This document shows, in pieces, positions 36,901 through 51,900 of a stretch of 64,000 bases of DNA. The translations under genes were made by a program, and so were the position numbers. Position 1 is the first letter of the stretch. The number at the start of each line of letters is the position of its first letter. The stretch spans positions 505,219-569,218 of the forward strand of contig MEHQ01002765.1 of assembly GCA_008828725.1 (NCBI GenBank), in the 5' to 3' direction. The notes beneath the pieces were generated by a model that was not told the DNA's origin, ran no database searches, and saw only the letters and a program-made list of their open reading frames with translations. The stretch comes from Saccharina japonica (taxonomy: Eukaryota; Sar; Phaeophyceae; Laminariales; Laminariaceae).

Positions 36901-39900
36901 TCGGGCTCCTGAACGCAAACTCGTCGGGCTTTCATTTTGGAGACGAATAGTGTTTTCAGAGCACACTTCTGTCATGAAGATTTCGCATCTGGCAGCACTT
37001 TTATTTTTCTCCAAGATCATTTTTTCGGTGAGGTATGACGCTCTCTAAGTGAGGAGCTCAGAAACAACAGGGTGCACCTCTATCGTAGCATGCCTCTGAA
37101 TTCTCCTGGTATCCTCACCCGGGGGAGCCCATCCATACCATTTGTCCAGTTCAAGCCAAATTCTCCACGCATGCTACATGCAGTAGAGGTGCACCCTTGT
37201 TTCCGTGAGGGAGGCCACTCGAGGGGCTCTATAAATCTCACCCAACACCTGATTACTGGAGGAAAACCAAACGTGCTACGTACCGACGCACGAATGCTTT
37301 GGTATGGTAGAGGTGCGGCATGCTGTTTCTGAGGCCGGTGTACTTGAGGAGCTGAATTCTTCCCCTTTAAAACTGCAAGAGTTTGGACGAGAAAATGAAC
37401 GTGCTACCTAATGCGTTTGACGAAAATGAAAGTGCTACGTAACGGACGAAGAATCCCGTGTCCTAATTATAAAATGAACTGTATGTTATACAACAAACGA
37501 GTGAAAGTCCGACGACATCGGGTTAAGAAGCACAGTCATTCAGAAACTAATCCAGCCAGAACAAGGATTACCTCTAACTGGTGCTACGGTAGGGGGGTCA
37601 TGTATACGTGCTTCTTTTTGACTGGAACGGAGCCACTCGGCCGAAGTGACCGCTTTACTGCGCTGTAGCTCATAAACTTTTGTTGTTTTTGTTGTTGTTC
37701 TACATGCACCGCCAGTTTAGGTTTTGTTACGCAAACGCCAACAAAAACATATGTTTAGGTCCAATTTTCAGTTAGATTCGGAGCCACTCGTCCAAGTGGC
37801 CAACACCGGGTAGTGAAAATGTGGACACCCCCCCCCTATCGTAGCCCCACTCCTCTGTCGAAGCACACGTATATCTCATTGGGAACAATGACGCATGCTA
37901 CGGTAGGGGTGCACCTTATTGTTTCTTCTGAGGGCGTGACTTCATGGGCTGTATACCTCACTCGATACCTGATTTTGGAGCAACGTACAAAATGCCACGT
38001 GATGAATACTACCATCGCCTAAATGTATACAATAGAATGTTCCGCCAGCAGACGCATGCTACGATATAGGTGCACCATGTTTTTTCTGAGCTCCTCACTT
38101 AAGGAGCGTCATACCTCACCCAAAACAATATGTTTTTGAGGGGAAAATAAAGTCTTGCCGGAGGATACATATCATGAATGAAGTATATTCTGAAATATGT
38201 TTCGTCACAAAAATGAAAGTCCGACGAATTTGGGTTAAGGAGTCCGATCGTTCAGAAAACCATTCAGCCAAAAAGTGCTACCTCTACCGTAGCACGCGTC
38301 AGCACAAGAATGAAAGACCGACGAGTTTGACTCGTTGGGCCCGAACGTTCAGAACAACATCTCAGACAAAAAGTGCTGCCTGTATCGCTGCACGCGTCTC
38401 ATATGGCTTATTAAGCAATACGACGAAACATGACGCATCTGGTTCAGGAGCCCTGTTTACCCCGAAAATGTCTCAGCTAAAACGAACTGGCTTCCATCGA
38501 CGCACGCGTCTGGGCGTATAGCTTAAGCAGCAAGGAACGTTTATAAACTTCGGTATAAAAAACAAGAACGGTTTGGGGTCAGGCAAGAATTGATCCTTGA
38601 GCGGGAAAACTTTACGACTTTAGCGCGCTACCGCTCGCAATTAGCGACGCACCTACCCAACATCCAGGTGTTTTCCCTTGAGGATGTAGGCCCCTCGCCC
38701 GAGTGGCCCTACGTCCCCCAACAGCAATTTATTTTATTTTATTTTGGTTCGTTCGCAGCAACAACAACGACAACAACAACAACAACAGCAGCACCAAAGT
38801 TACCATAGCGGTGATTATCAGGAACACACCAAGACAAAGAAAAAGAAAGAACGATAAAAAAGAAAGAAAAATGCAGGGTATCTCTTACAGTAGCCCCAGT
38901 GGCTGCTGAACGGATGGCACGATCGGGGAGCAACTTTCCCTTGCTGACTGCCTCCCGGATTAGGGAGGCACGTACCCCCGGCCAACACTCATGTTAATGT
39001 TTATATATCACGAAAGTGCAGCCGCAACGATTAGGTATACAACAAACGTAAAACAAAATAGAAAACGATGTTCCGACGATATGTATGGCATGCCCTGAAA
39101 GGCGCAAGCCTTATTGAGCAAGCGAGCTTACAACGTACACACCAGCTAGGAGCTGGTACACACGCTACATTCACATGTACATATTGCCTCATACATGTTT
39201 CGGCCGCACATATATGAATTATTGCCCTATACTGTCGTGTGGCACGTATCGCTGTAAGCAGCTGAACATCAAAGCATCTAAAAACGGTTCCACAGCATGG
39301 GACAGATGATGCGGCGCGTTTTTGCCTTATAAGGATGACGTCTTGATTGTTGTGAAGGTGGCCGCTTCATTTTACCGTAGGTATTCACTACTGAGTTTGA
39401 GCGAAACGTGAAAGGACACCCCACCGAGAGTTAAGGCCGAAGCCTGTGTGTATATCCCCGAAACGTATTGTGCGACGCTATTGGTATTCCAGCTATATTA
39501 GGCTCAGGAACATTGTAAATTGGACCACATATTGCTTTTGATAATAACAATATGTAAGTATATAATATATAGGTTTTTGACCTTCACCGTATATCCTGTT
39601 TAGTCATGGTCCATCTTAATGCTAGCCAATCAGAAGAAGCCAACATCACCATAAAGTGCTACCCCGCTCGCTGCATGCCATATGCTCTAGATCCTTTGCA
39701 TCCTAACCTGTCGATATAATGCGCTACGCAATATCTTCACAAAAATGGTCCGAACCACAGGAAACACCCCCCCTTTTGAACCAGATAAAGGTTTTTCCAA
39801 GACATACGTCCCTGAAACACGAGCCATATACATGCGTAGATCACACAGATATGTGATCAGTGACCGTATCTGCCCTCCGAATGATCTACGGTAGAACATG

Positions 39901-42900
39901 GAGTTCGGCGTCGACAATCCGCCGGATGTGTGGAATGTAGCCCCGACGTACGCTACGAGAGAGATGCGCCTGGTTATTTATGAGGGTGTGTCGTGCGAGA
40001 GGTTTGATTCATTTTTTTAGGAAACTAGTAGAGGCATGCTACGATAGAAGTGCACCGTGTTTTTGCCTTCTAAGGGTGGTTACTTGAAGAGCTCTATACC
40101 TCACCCCGAACTGATCATTAAGGGCATCAAGGGAGGAAAGTACAAGTGCTCGTATCCGATTGAAAATATCATGGCCGAAGCAAACAAGGAACAAGTTTGC
40201 AACGAAATAGTGACAGTCCGCCGAGTTTGCGTGAAGGGGCTTCATCATTCAGAAATCAATTCCGCCCAATAGTGCTATCTCTATCGTAGCACACAACCTT
40301 GTTTTCTCTGGAGCTCTTTACTCAAAGAGCTCTTTATCTCACCCCAAACTGATCATTAAGGGAGGAAGTAAAAGTGCTATCCGAATGAAAATCCCCTGGC
40401 CGAAGCAAACAGGGAACAATATTCATGTCGCCAGAAAATAATGACAGTCCGCCGAATTTGGGCTAAGGAGCTCGATCATTCAGAAAAACAATTTCAGCCA
40501 AAACGTGCTATCTCTATCGTAGCACGCGTCATTACTGGGAATCGTAGTAAGTTGCACCACATATTGTCAGTAAAAACAGGTTGATAAACAGGACTATCTG
40601 TGTATGGTAGGTCCTGTGAACTATGCCCCTCCGTAACAAAGACTTCCACCGATGAATAAGCCCATGACGTATTGACGAAACGAGAAATATTGCAACACGT
40701 GTATGCTTTTCCGACGAGGCTTGGCGCGTCTCTCAGAAGAGGTTTCGGACCGAATCGAAACTGATACATACCTCTATCGTTGCACGTGTTCCCCCTGGCC
40801 GTAGGCTTGGAACACTCAGCGTCTTTAGTTAAACTATCCACGTGGCAACCTGTCGCGTGAGCGTCCATAACCAATCAACACCCATGATGAAATAACCGAA
40901 CGTCCAGACCACTAAAAAAATAAAAAAAACTATATGTTTCCATTAACCAAAACTAGATGTGCCACCCTGTTGTCTTAGCTCCGACCTCCTCCTCCTCCGT
41001 CCACGAGAGCCGGGTCCTGTTCTCTAAGCACGCCCCGGCAAGGAGCAAGGGACGTCAGTCGGCTCTCTCCACATACATGTATAATATATACACTTATATA
41101 TAAATATCAGAGGCTGACTTGTAACTGTAAACTGACCGTTATAGTACTGCAAGACAGTGATAGCGGGCCAGCCACCGTTCACCGTGCATGCATGCCCACA
41201 TCATCGACTGTTTTTGTTACTGGAGCCGCCGGGTGCGATACGCGTGCCTCCCCTGTCCTACCACATACATACATTCGGAACTGACGTATGTAGGGGGGCG
41301 AGTTCTGTTCCACGATATTCACCTGCCCCGTGTGGGCTTGTTGTGTTTACAGGTTTCTATGCGCAGACTCGAGGTCAGCGTGAGACCAATGCCACAGGCA
41401 GTGGCTGCGTATCGCCAGAAAAACGACGTCAGCAGAAGTTGCTTCGCAACTCGACCATGATGTATATGCGCTACGCAGTTCTAACTTAAAGACGTAAATT
41501 ATCGCTACGAGCGTACGAACCGTAGTAGACAAAGTAAAATGCTATAGCCGGTTGCCGCTCACTCGATCGAGTAGTCCAACTCAGAAGGAAAAGGATAGGC
41601 GCAACCCCTTACGTCCCGTGGACGCGTGCTACGGTAGAGGTGGCACTTTTTGGCTGAATCGTTTTCTAAACGATCGGGCTCCTTAACCCGAATTCGTCGG
41701 ACTTTTTATATGTGACGAATAATTTTCCAGAGTATACTTCGGTCATGAAATTACACCTTCAAATTTGTATCCAAAATCATTTTTTCGGTGAGGTATGACG
41801 CTCCTTAAGTGAGGAGCTCGGACAAAACATGGTACACCTCTATCGTAGCATGCGTCCGTGTGATTAGCCGAAAATGAATAGCCGGGCATTCCTCACCTTG
41901 ATAATGGGGATATTGAAATATCGGGCTACTTATTCTAATTCACACGGTTTATCAGAATCGGCTGCGCTTAAATGACATATGTGTTGATCTATGTAAGCCC
42001 CTCAACCCCTTCATAACTGGTCCTATATATTTAGGTGACAAACTACTTGGAATTTGTGCGTATACGTTTTTCAGTACTCAATGGTTTAATACCTCAGCAA
42101 AAACAAAATGGACGAAAACGAATTTGAACGATCACAGCAAAACGGGGGGCGGGCCACAGCGTGGCTGGGGTGGTGATCGAACATCGCTGTCCAAGAGACA
42201 ATGGAAAAAAACAACATGAACCGGGCTCAACATCATATGATCGTTCTACCCGTCCGTGCAGGTGGGTGCCTCATGCCATTCGTAGGCAGTTGATAACACC
42301 ACAGTAAAGCTAGCCTTGTTAAAGGCGCGATTCCTTATAAAGGGCACCATCTCCGAGGTTTTGTGTAGGTGCTATCACATCATACATACCTGTTGCTCTT
42401 TTCATAGCGCGGGTCGCGTAGAGTTTGTTCAATATTAGCGCCACACATCCCAAATGGATGCAGAATCACGAGGCGAGCTAATGATAGGCGTGACAAGTGA
42501 CATATTAATGGCGATATGCATTAATGGATCAAGAGGGGGCTTCTCGACTCTCGGCAACTTGTGTACACCCTGGTCGTGTTTTACTATACGTGTACAACAT
42601 GTGTTTCAAATAACGACCTCGTACGTGGCCGCTGTGATTCATCGAAGTACGTGCTAATTTATTTAATCCGTGTTTCTTGGTGTCGCAGGGTGTGTGACAC
42701 GTCCTGTATCGTTTCCATATTTTTCATGACGAATGAAACCACACAATCGATACGTAGGATATGTAGTTGCAGTTATGGTGTGCCCCGGAGATTTTGATTC
42801 TACCCGTATTAACAACTACTATATAACACTAAAACCAGGTACTACTATATACATACGTGTATGTATGCTGTTAACACGACTTGTTAATAACGCGCGAGTC

Positions 42901-45900
42901 ATTGACAAGTTGCTATCACCCACATATCCCCGGTGGTCTTGTAGCCGTTAACCAGGACGACTGCTAAGGTCTGTGTCGGGGTTGCCAGTCACCGTATGGA
43001 GATTCGTAGCACCGACTGTCAAGGGCGCCCAAGGTAGCGTGGGTAGGCCCAAAACTCAACTATAATAGTGTAGAGTCGGCAAGGGAAGCAATTTGCTGAA
43101 ATTTTCCCGAGATACAAATGCAAGAAACGTACCGTAGCCAGGAGGGAGGGGGAAAAGGCCCTACTGAGTAACCCGGGATCCGAGGTACGACTACCGAGGG
43201 AGAGGGCCGACGTAGTGAACTAGATGGAGAAAATAACAAACGAAATAACCAATCGTCTCTGCAACAAACACGCACTATTTATGGATTAATTCGCACTATT
43301 AATACTACTTCTAAAAAACATACGTTATTTTTTAGTCGATTAGTAGTATACAATATTTGATTAGTCAAGCTGCCGTCTGAAGATGTTCAGCGAGCTTGTT
43401 GCAATCCTACCATTCGCATAATAAACCTGGCAGAGGTGTGCCTTGATCGAGATAGCGCTTATAAGCTGACGTGTGTTTTTGCATGATCATACTCTTCCAC
43501 CCAAGGTCGTCGGCCTTATTCCATCTTAGCGTTCGGAGGTTTTTTCATCGTACGGTTAACACCTTCAAAATGTTCAGCGGGTAGCACGTTTATGTCCCCA
43601 CCAAAGCCACTTTGTTCAGGGTGGGGTATACAATTCGATGCGAGTCGACGAGAGAACAAAAGGCTGAAGTCTTATCTCGATAAAAATGCAAGAGGCAAGA
43701 ACCGTAGTGGGGGAGGAGAGGTCTACTTTGGGACCCCGAATCTGAGTTACGACTAGGGAGGAGAGAAAGGATGGGCGAAGAAAACAAATGGGATATAAAA
43801 AGTATACGTGGTATATAGTACCGACCCACTCATAAGAAACCAGAAATCGGGCTTACGCTGACTTTCGTATTTGAGTAAGGGGTGTGTCCTACACTAACTA
43901 CAGTATAATAGCTGTCGACTTCCCTGTTCCCCCTGTACTGTTTAGGCTGAGCTTCTTGTAGGGCACTTTCTTACGAGAGGGCCGGTTAGTGTATAGAGAG
44001 AGAGGTCCTCGAGTGACCACGCTTAGAATAACAACAGCGGTGCACCTCTGTTCCGCGGCATATTTCTCATTCAGTCATACGCGTGTACTTGACAAAGTCA
44101 GACAGTAAATAATGCATTCTCCCACCCACCACTCTAAGATGTAGATTACGCACGGGAGTATCTACCGCCTTTGCTAAAACGTGACGTATAATACGTACGC
44201 GTGTGTGCCTGTCCCACTATTGTATAGTTTAAACAAACACAGCCGTCTACGAGAAACGACCGAAAGGCTCTCATTCTGCGTAGACTCCCCTTCCCCGTAT
44301 TAGGCACGTACGTATTTGTGCAGCCCTGATCTTGTTTATGGTGGATACGACGTACGCACATCTCTGCACCATTTGTTCACGCATCCATTTCGGGGTTGAC
44401 GGGTGTGAGGGGCGAAGTCACCGCAGTGTCAGAGTCAGTAGCGTAGTCCTGCTTTGGCTCTGGAAATGCTAAAACAAAAAAGCGATGTTGTTGTTACTGT
44501 TATTGTGTTATCTCGGACGGGAAAAAAACGTCACATCCCTGCAACAGCAAAGACGCCGTGCGCTGCAGAACGCATACTTCTACGTACTGCAATGCTAGGT
44601 ACGCATACGTACAGCAGTCGTATGCCTGTTGTGATTCGTAAAGAAATTGTCACCGCCCAACGCTTGAAACAGAAGGGGTACAGCAGTACGCGGCAGCATC
44701 AAACAACTTTTTTGTGTATATTGGCTAAGGCTCGCGTCTTCTTTTGATCGCAGCGTTGAGCGAACGCTCGTAAAGGCTATTATTGCGTAGGGCATAGAGT
44801 GGTGTTCCTCGCCCAGCCCCGATGATTACTACAGTAGCTGAGGAATGTTGAAATAGCAACAAAACAACCTGGAACTACGAAGGAGTTTGCGGGCGCAACT
44901 CAACCAACCTTTCCACACGCTAGGTCCCACAACAAATGCACTACGGATATAAGGTACACGCATCACACTACGTAACCGATAGCGGTTCACATGTGGATCT
45001 TAACGAAGAATACATTATTGAGTAAAAAACCAAATGTGAAACTCCTGGGAACCGTCGAATGAGTACGGTAGGGGGGGTATGTAATATGTACCCCCATTTT
45101 TACTGCCGCGTTTACTTACACTCGTGCGAGTGGTTCCCTGGCTCACTCTGAATAGGGCGAACATGTTTGTGACAGAGTACCAAAAAAGCCCATGGACGCG
45201 GGCTACGATAGAGGTGGCACGTTTTGACAGAAACGTTTTCTGTCTGACGGGGCGGCGCCTTAACCCCTTTTGTTTTTCGAAAGTTCAGTATTTTGTTGAA
45301 ACAAATCTCCTTTTATACCGAGGGCCGTGGATTGTCAATAGGGGGAGCAATTTTATTTTTCCTCCAAACCACGTTTTCGGGTGCAGTATAGAGCTCTCCC
45401 GTCAAGTGACCACGCTCAGAAACAAATAAGGGTGCACCTGCATGCAGGCTACCGTAGCATGGGTCTACGGCTGTGTATATATCGCGGAAACAGACACACT
45501 TCGATATTTATCACGGCCAAGAACCCAAGCTGACGCATGCTACGGATAGATAGAGGTGCCCATTTCTTTGTCTGAGAGTAGTCACTTGAGGAGCTCTATA
45601 CCTCACCGATACGTCGGTGTTGGGAGCGAAGAAAAAAGTGCTACCCGATCAGCACTAGCATGACTGTAATGTACTGCAATGTACTCTGAAAAGTATTGCA
45701 GCACAACAAGATTGAAATTCCGACTCTTTTGTGTATAATAGGAGCCCGGACGCGTGCTACGATAGAGGGACGCGTGCTACGGTAGAGGTATCACTTTTTG
45801 GCTGAATCGTTTTCTGAACGATCGGGCTCCTTATAACCCAAATTCGTCGGACCTATCCTTTTTGTGACGAATCATGTTTCAGAGTATACTTCGGTCATGA

Positions 45901-48900
45901 GATTTATCATCCGGCAGCACTTTTTATTTTCCTCCAAAATCCTTTTTTGGGTGAGGCATGACGCTCCTTAAGTGAGGAGCTCAGACAAAACATGGTGCAC
46001 CTCTATCGTAGCATGTGTCGAGGTAGCACCTTTTAGCTGAAATGTATCCCGAATTATCGAGCTCCTTAACCCAAACTCGTCAGACTTTCATTCTTGTGTT
46101 GAAATACGTTTTATACTATTTATAGACTCAGGTAATAATGGCGTTATTCATCGGGTAGCACGTTTTGTTTTCCCGCCAAAACTAGTTTTTCGGTGAGGTA
46201 TGGAGCTTCTCAAGTTAGGAGCTCAGAAAAAAGCATGGTGCACCTCTATCGTAGCATGCATCCCCGATCATTCAGAAACCGTTTCAAAGCAAATAAACAA
46301 GTGCAACCCTTATTATTTGTGGCACGCCTCAGATTGGTATCGTCTGCTCAAGACGGTAGACACACCCAAGCGACCTGCCTACCGTGGAACGAGTCATGAT
46401 GATGAAGAATCGACGCGAATGCTGCGGGTGTTCTGGGGACACACGCCGGTGTCGATGGGTGGAACAAACGGTTTGCTGTTTGACGATCGCAAAACGACTG
46501 TGACCATACATCAAAACCAACGGTACACTACTTTGCAGAGCCAACCTTTTTTGTTTTGACCAGAGCCGGCTGCGACCTATTAACCACCATCATACTTTGC
46601 AAGCGTGGTCGACTGACGTCCAATCAACTCTTCTCGGGTAACCAGGCGTGCTATTATTTCGGTTGGCTGCCAATGAGATCCAGGGCACTGCGTATTCGTT
46701 CAGACTGAACAATATGGTACAATTCGTGGAACACCATCAACCGTGAGGCACACGAATACCACTATCATCGAGGCGTGGTACGGTAGAGACACTTCTCAGC
46801 TGAAACGGCTTCTAAATGACAGGCGTCGTTACCCCAAAACGGTCGGACGTTTACTCTTCTTTTGTGACAAGATAGTTTTCATTTATCGTGACGTATGCTA
46901 CGCTAGAGGTGCACCATGTTTTTTCTGAGCTCCTCACTTAAGGGAGCGTCATACCTCACCGAACAAATGATTTTGGAGGAAACTAACAAAGCGCTGCCGG
47001 ATGAGAAATCTCTTGGCCGAGGTATACTCTGACGCATTAGTCGCCACAAAACTGAAAGTCCCACGAACTCGGGCTAAGGAGCCCGACCGTTCAGAAACCG
47101 ATTCAGCCGAAACGTGCTACCTCTACCGTAGCACGCTTCTATTTGCATACGTAGAGCAGTAGACCATGCAAATATTTGTTGGGTGACTGGTACACAGCAG
47201 GAGCAACACTTTCATCTTCCTCCTAAGAATAGTCCAGGCGAGGTGTACTGCTGTAGAACGCCTCGAGTGAGGAGCATGACAAAGAACATGGTCCAACACC
47301 CTGACCTCTAGCATCGTACGTAGCATGCGTCTGTCATATATACGTGAACGTTCCACCCTGCCTGTGGTGTGATCGATCGAACGGCGTGACGATCCGGCTA
47401 CGACATGAGTTTCCGCCAAACAAAACAAACGCCTTGCTCGGACTCCCCCCCGCTCCGCAGGTAGACGCCGCAAATGCATTGTAAAGGTTCATCACATCAC
47501 AAGAGGAAGTTAAGTATTTTGTCTGTACCAAAAGGCCCGCGGCTTATTGTGAATGTAGACGTTAGGCATGGGCTCTCATTATCGGGGTCCAGGTATTGTA
47601 CAAGATTCATGATGGAGTTCCTCGCTGAGCTCACATCAATGTTCATACTACAGTAGTAGTCAGACTACAGGACCTACGGCAATCACCAACGTCTACCACT
47701 CTGTCCTTAACTATAATACCATTCGGTACATTATTGTTAAATAAAAACGATTATCATATACAGGGACAGAGTGGCATATGTTTACCTATTTTTACGACAA
47801 AAACAAAGCTCCGTCCAATCTACTACTACGATGATCTCCCGTAATAGCAATAATTCTTGCATGCACAACAAACCTCAACATGAAACGCTAAACCCCCCAA
47901 AACTATTAATATGAATACGTGTCATGTAGTGTACGGCTGCTGTTGGATAATGCGTGTACATTGCTGTACAATGCTACGGCACAATCGCTCTACGGGAACA
48001 CAGCAGGAGACAACATAGAATGCCTGACCGATACAGAGACGAGCTAATATTTCACTTTTCTCTTCTTCAACCCGAATTTGTTTTCCTCCCGTACGTGTAA
48101 CATGTCTATATAATAAGTCATGCGTAATGCTGTATGTAGGATTCTGGTTGGATTCCCTCCGGGTGCCTTGCAGTATACGTATAGCGTGGGAAGTAGTGCC
48201 ACGTAGCAGCGGTACTGATTATTGTTGGGCTGAGAGACACAACACAACAAGCAGCACGTATCAAGCATATTATCAGTAGGTAGCGATTTACATAGGAAAC
48301 CTGCGTAACACCAAAAACAACATGATGGCACACGTTTCACTTGCTTACACGTGACGTACATATGCACACGCATGCATGTGTTTTTGTTTCTCTCTCATGA
48401 CTGCTGCCTGCGCAACAGGTCGTGAAACTGGCTAAAAGTAATAATATGCGTTGGTTGGGTGCCTGACCAGTTCTTGTTTTATCACATTTTTGTATGCGTG
48501 CTGCCTGCAGACTGCCTGTCCTTCTTTTTTGCGCTTTGGTGAACACGGAGCATTTCCAGAGCTTTTATATGTGTGATTGTGCTACTAGCGCGAGCTCGGC
48601 AACAAAAGCAGTTGCTACAACAACAGTGGCCTCATTCGCCCCAGACCTTACTTCCTCGACATTTCCGGCACTAATGAAAACGATGTTGTTCCGTCGGAAA
48701 CGTGTGTTCTATATTTATTGAAGGTGACGACTCTACCGCGCCTACAAGCATGGAGGTTTTTCTGTAGTATGAAAAACGAAGGATGTTGGAGACGACACCT
48801 AATATAGCCGTAGCCGGTATCACAGAGCCTCAGCTCAAATGAAACAGGGCTATCTGCTACAACGCAAATAGCTCGTACTGTAGTACATCAGTAGGCATTA

Positions 48901-51900
48901 CCCATCTAGGAGTAAGTAAGTGATGTGTTCCGTATCACGGTTTTCATGTGATACGGCACGAGTATGTAACAGGAAGTCTTACGTTCTTGTGTGCACTCGT
49001 ACGTATAAACAGCGTACCGGCCCGCTCATAAGAAACCAGAAATCGGGCTTAAGGCTGACATTTTAATTTGAGAAAGGGGTGTGTCCCACGCTAACTTCAG
49101 TACAATAGCTAGCTGTCGACTTTCTTGTTTCCCCCGTAATGTTTAGGCTGAGTTTCTTGTGGGGCACTTTCTCATGAGAGGGCCGGTAGTGTATCCCACG
49201 TACTCTCTGGTAGCATACTGTAGAACAAATCTGCAGTACTGTACTCATATCGTAGACAACGCTACCTAACAAAGAACGTGTGCTCCGACGATGACATGCG
49301 CATCTACTACGGTTTGGTGAAGCTCTTCCTTACACTCGAGGAGGTGTAATACGGTACAGGACACATAATAAGAAAAAGGCTGATAAGAAAGCCAGGCTGA
49401 TATTTAGAGGAAAATAGGAAATTCGGGAGTCGTTATCTTGAAATTAGTGTGGAAAGCACCGTCTCCCAAATAAGAAATCCAGTCTGGGCCAGATTCCCCG
49501 TTTCTTATTAGGTGTCCTGTACTGTACCGGGGACCGCCAGGGGCCATAGTAAATAGGACCACATACGGTCAGCATCAATAGTCAATTGTATTGCTTTTTG
49601 CTCGTACCGTAGGTTCCGTTTACTATGGTCCCTCATAACAAAAGCATCTCACTCAAGCACACAGGTTTGATTAAACTAACGGCGGACGCTTAAGTACCCT
49701 CCGCTCATCGTAGACATCGCCCGAGATATGCTACCGCGTGTGGCGTGAAAAAAAAGTTTTTTTTTTGGTAAAGCGTACTCGGTTACTACTGTAGTTCCTC
49801 CGTTCATGTCTAATAACCAGTGGTACTGCTGTGTTCGACCCAAAGACACATCCTACGGTAGAGGTGCACCAGATGCGTGCTACGATAGAGATAGTACTTT
49901 TTGGCGGAATTGATTTCTGAATGATCGAGCTCCTTAACCCAAATTCGTCGGATTGTCATTATTTTGTTGCAATAATAGTGTTCTTTGTTTGCCTAGGCCA
50001 TGGAAGTATTCATCGGATAGCCGTTTTACTTTCCTCCAAAATCAGTTTGGGGTGAGGTGGAGAGCTCTTCAAGTAACCACCCTTAGAAGGCAAAAACATG
50101 GTTGCACCTCTATCGTAGCATGCGTCACCATGCTTTCTGCCGAAGCTCTCCGCACGTGAGAAGGTCCATACAACTACTAAGTAATATAGTGAGTCACCCA
50201 AAAACTGATTTTTGGACGAAAATAAACGTGCTCCCCGATGAATAAGACGCGTGCTACGGTAGAGGTAGCAGTTTTTGGCTGAATCGTTTTCTAAACGATC
50301 AGGTTCCTTAACCCAAATTCGTCGGACTTTCGTTTTTGAGACGAATAATGTTTCAGAGCATACTTCGGACATGGGATTTCTCATTCGGTAGCATTTTTAT
50401 TTTCTTCCACAACCATTTGTTTCGATGAGGTATGATGCTCCTCAAGCTAGGATCTCAGAAAAATCGTGGTGCACCTCTTCCGTAGCATGCGTCACAACAC
50501 CATGGCATAACCAAGTCATCAACCAACAATATTGCCCGGAAATGAGGGATAAGGGGGCCGATCGGTCAGAAACCATGTTTGGCCAAAAAACGTGACCACG
50601 GCTCTATCGTTGCACGAGACGAGTATACCGATAGGCAGTCAGAATGTGCCCGCGACAAACTTGCTGGCCCTTATAATATCGTGCTTCGTTGTTGATTGTC
50701 CAAACGATACAGGGTGACTGTGGACACCCAGGCCCACCGAGTGTTCATAACATGGTGTTTAAGTGTGCGCCTCCACCCCCCGGCAATGATGTCCGAGAGA
50801 GCTCGTCGAAACCAAACGAGGTCACCTGTTGGACAGGTGGTGTTCTCGCCGTCATATGACAGGTATCCCTTGTGCCACGAGCTGTGAATGTGTTGGTTTT
50901 GCTGGGAGGGTCGAACTGGGATCGGAGACCTGTGTGGCTTGACTTGTGGGCGTTGCATTGCACCATCTACACACGTTCTAAGGCGGGTATTGTGTGTGTG
51001 CTTGTTTGCTGGTTTTTATGTAGCAGTTTGCATGTTTATATACACAACGGCGGAACTGGTTCCAAACATACGATGGACTGTCAGTGACAGACATGTTTGG
51101 CGTCGAAATAGTCACTCGGGGTAATGTTTTCGAGTGCTGTGCTACCCAGCAGAATATTGTAGTAGTCCGGATATTATTGCTATGCTTGGGAATCGCGTAG
51201 TATGCAGGGTGAGCATGCAAAAACGAACATGTGGTCTTGCTTCGCTACATATATATATATATATGTGTGTGAACGTAAAGATTAGGATAATTACCTACTC
51301 GTGTGTGCGTCATGTGCTTCTCCTTGTACATACGAGTCCACGTCGTCTGATGTCGGTATTAAAAGTGATAATTTTGTCATCATACTACCTCTGCTCTGTG
51401 AGTTTTCACTTTATTTGGCACGGCACCGACAAATAAATGTCGGAGACAAGATACAGCAACTTGGAATTATTTCAGCGCCACGCTTTAGAACGCTGCACGT
51501 ATAGCAGGGGGAAAAGGAAATCCGGAGATAATCCCTGATATAAGAACGCGCATGCATGCCTCCAGAGCCCAACGCATGACGCATGCTGCAGTGGACATGC
51601 ACCACGTGTTATTTCTGAAGCGCCTCTCACTTGAGCAGCTCTCTACCTAACCCGAAAACGGAGTTTGGAGGAAACAACAGTAGACGAATGCTACAATAGA
51701 GGTGCACCATGTTTTTGCCTTGTAAGGGTGGTGGCTTATCGAGCTCTATGCCCCCCACCCGAAAACTGATTTCGGACGAAAACAAAAGTGTACTATCCTA
51801 TGATAAATATTATGACCTAACGATACAACGAAAAATATTTCAAAAACAAAAAATAAAATTCCGACGATTAGGGGTTAAGGAGGCCAATCATCCAGGAACA

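Larger units (their letters stand above)
43430..44060 (-). mobile_element. Decayed M1 MITE interrupted by other repeats
   Basis: M1 landmarks at 43430-43628 (GTCGTCGGCCTTATTCC, GCGGGTAGCACGTT) resume at 43990-44060. Between them lie a D165 repeat and a T2 MITE. Confidence 0.45.
49846..50620 (+). mobile_element. M1 MITE hosting two later M1 insertions
   Basis: Host pieces at about 49846-49871, 50127-50245 and 50494-50620 join into one plus-oriented M1. Both inserts are minus-oriented. Confidence 0.72.
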
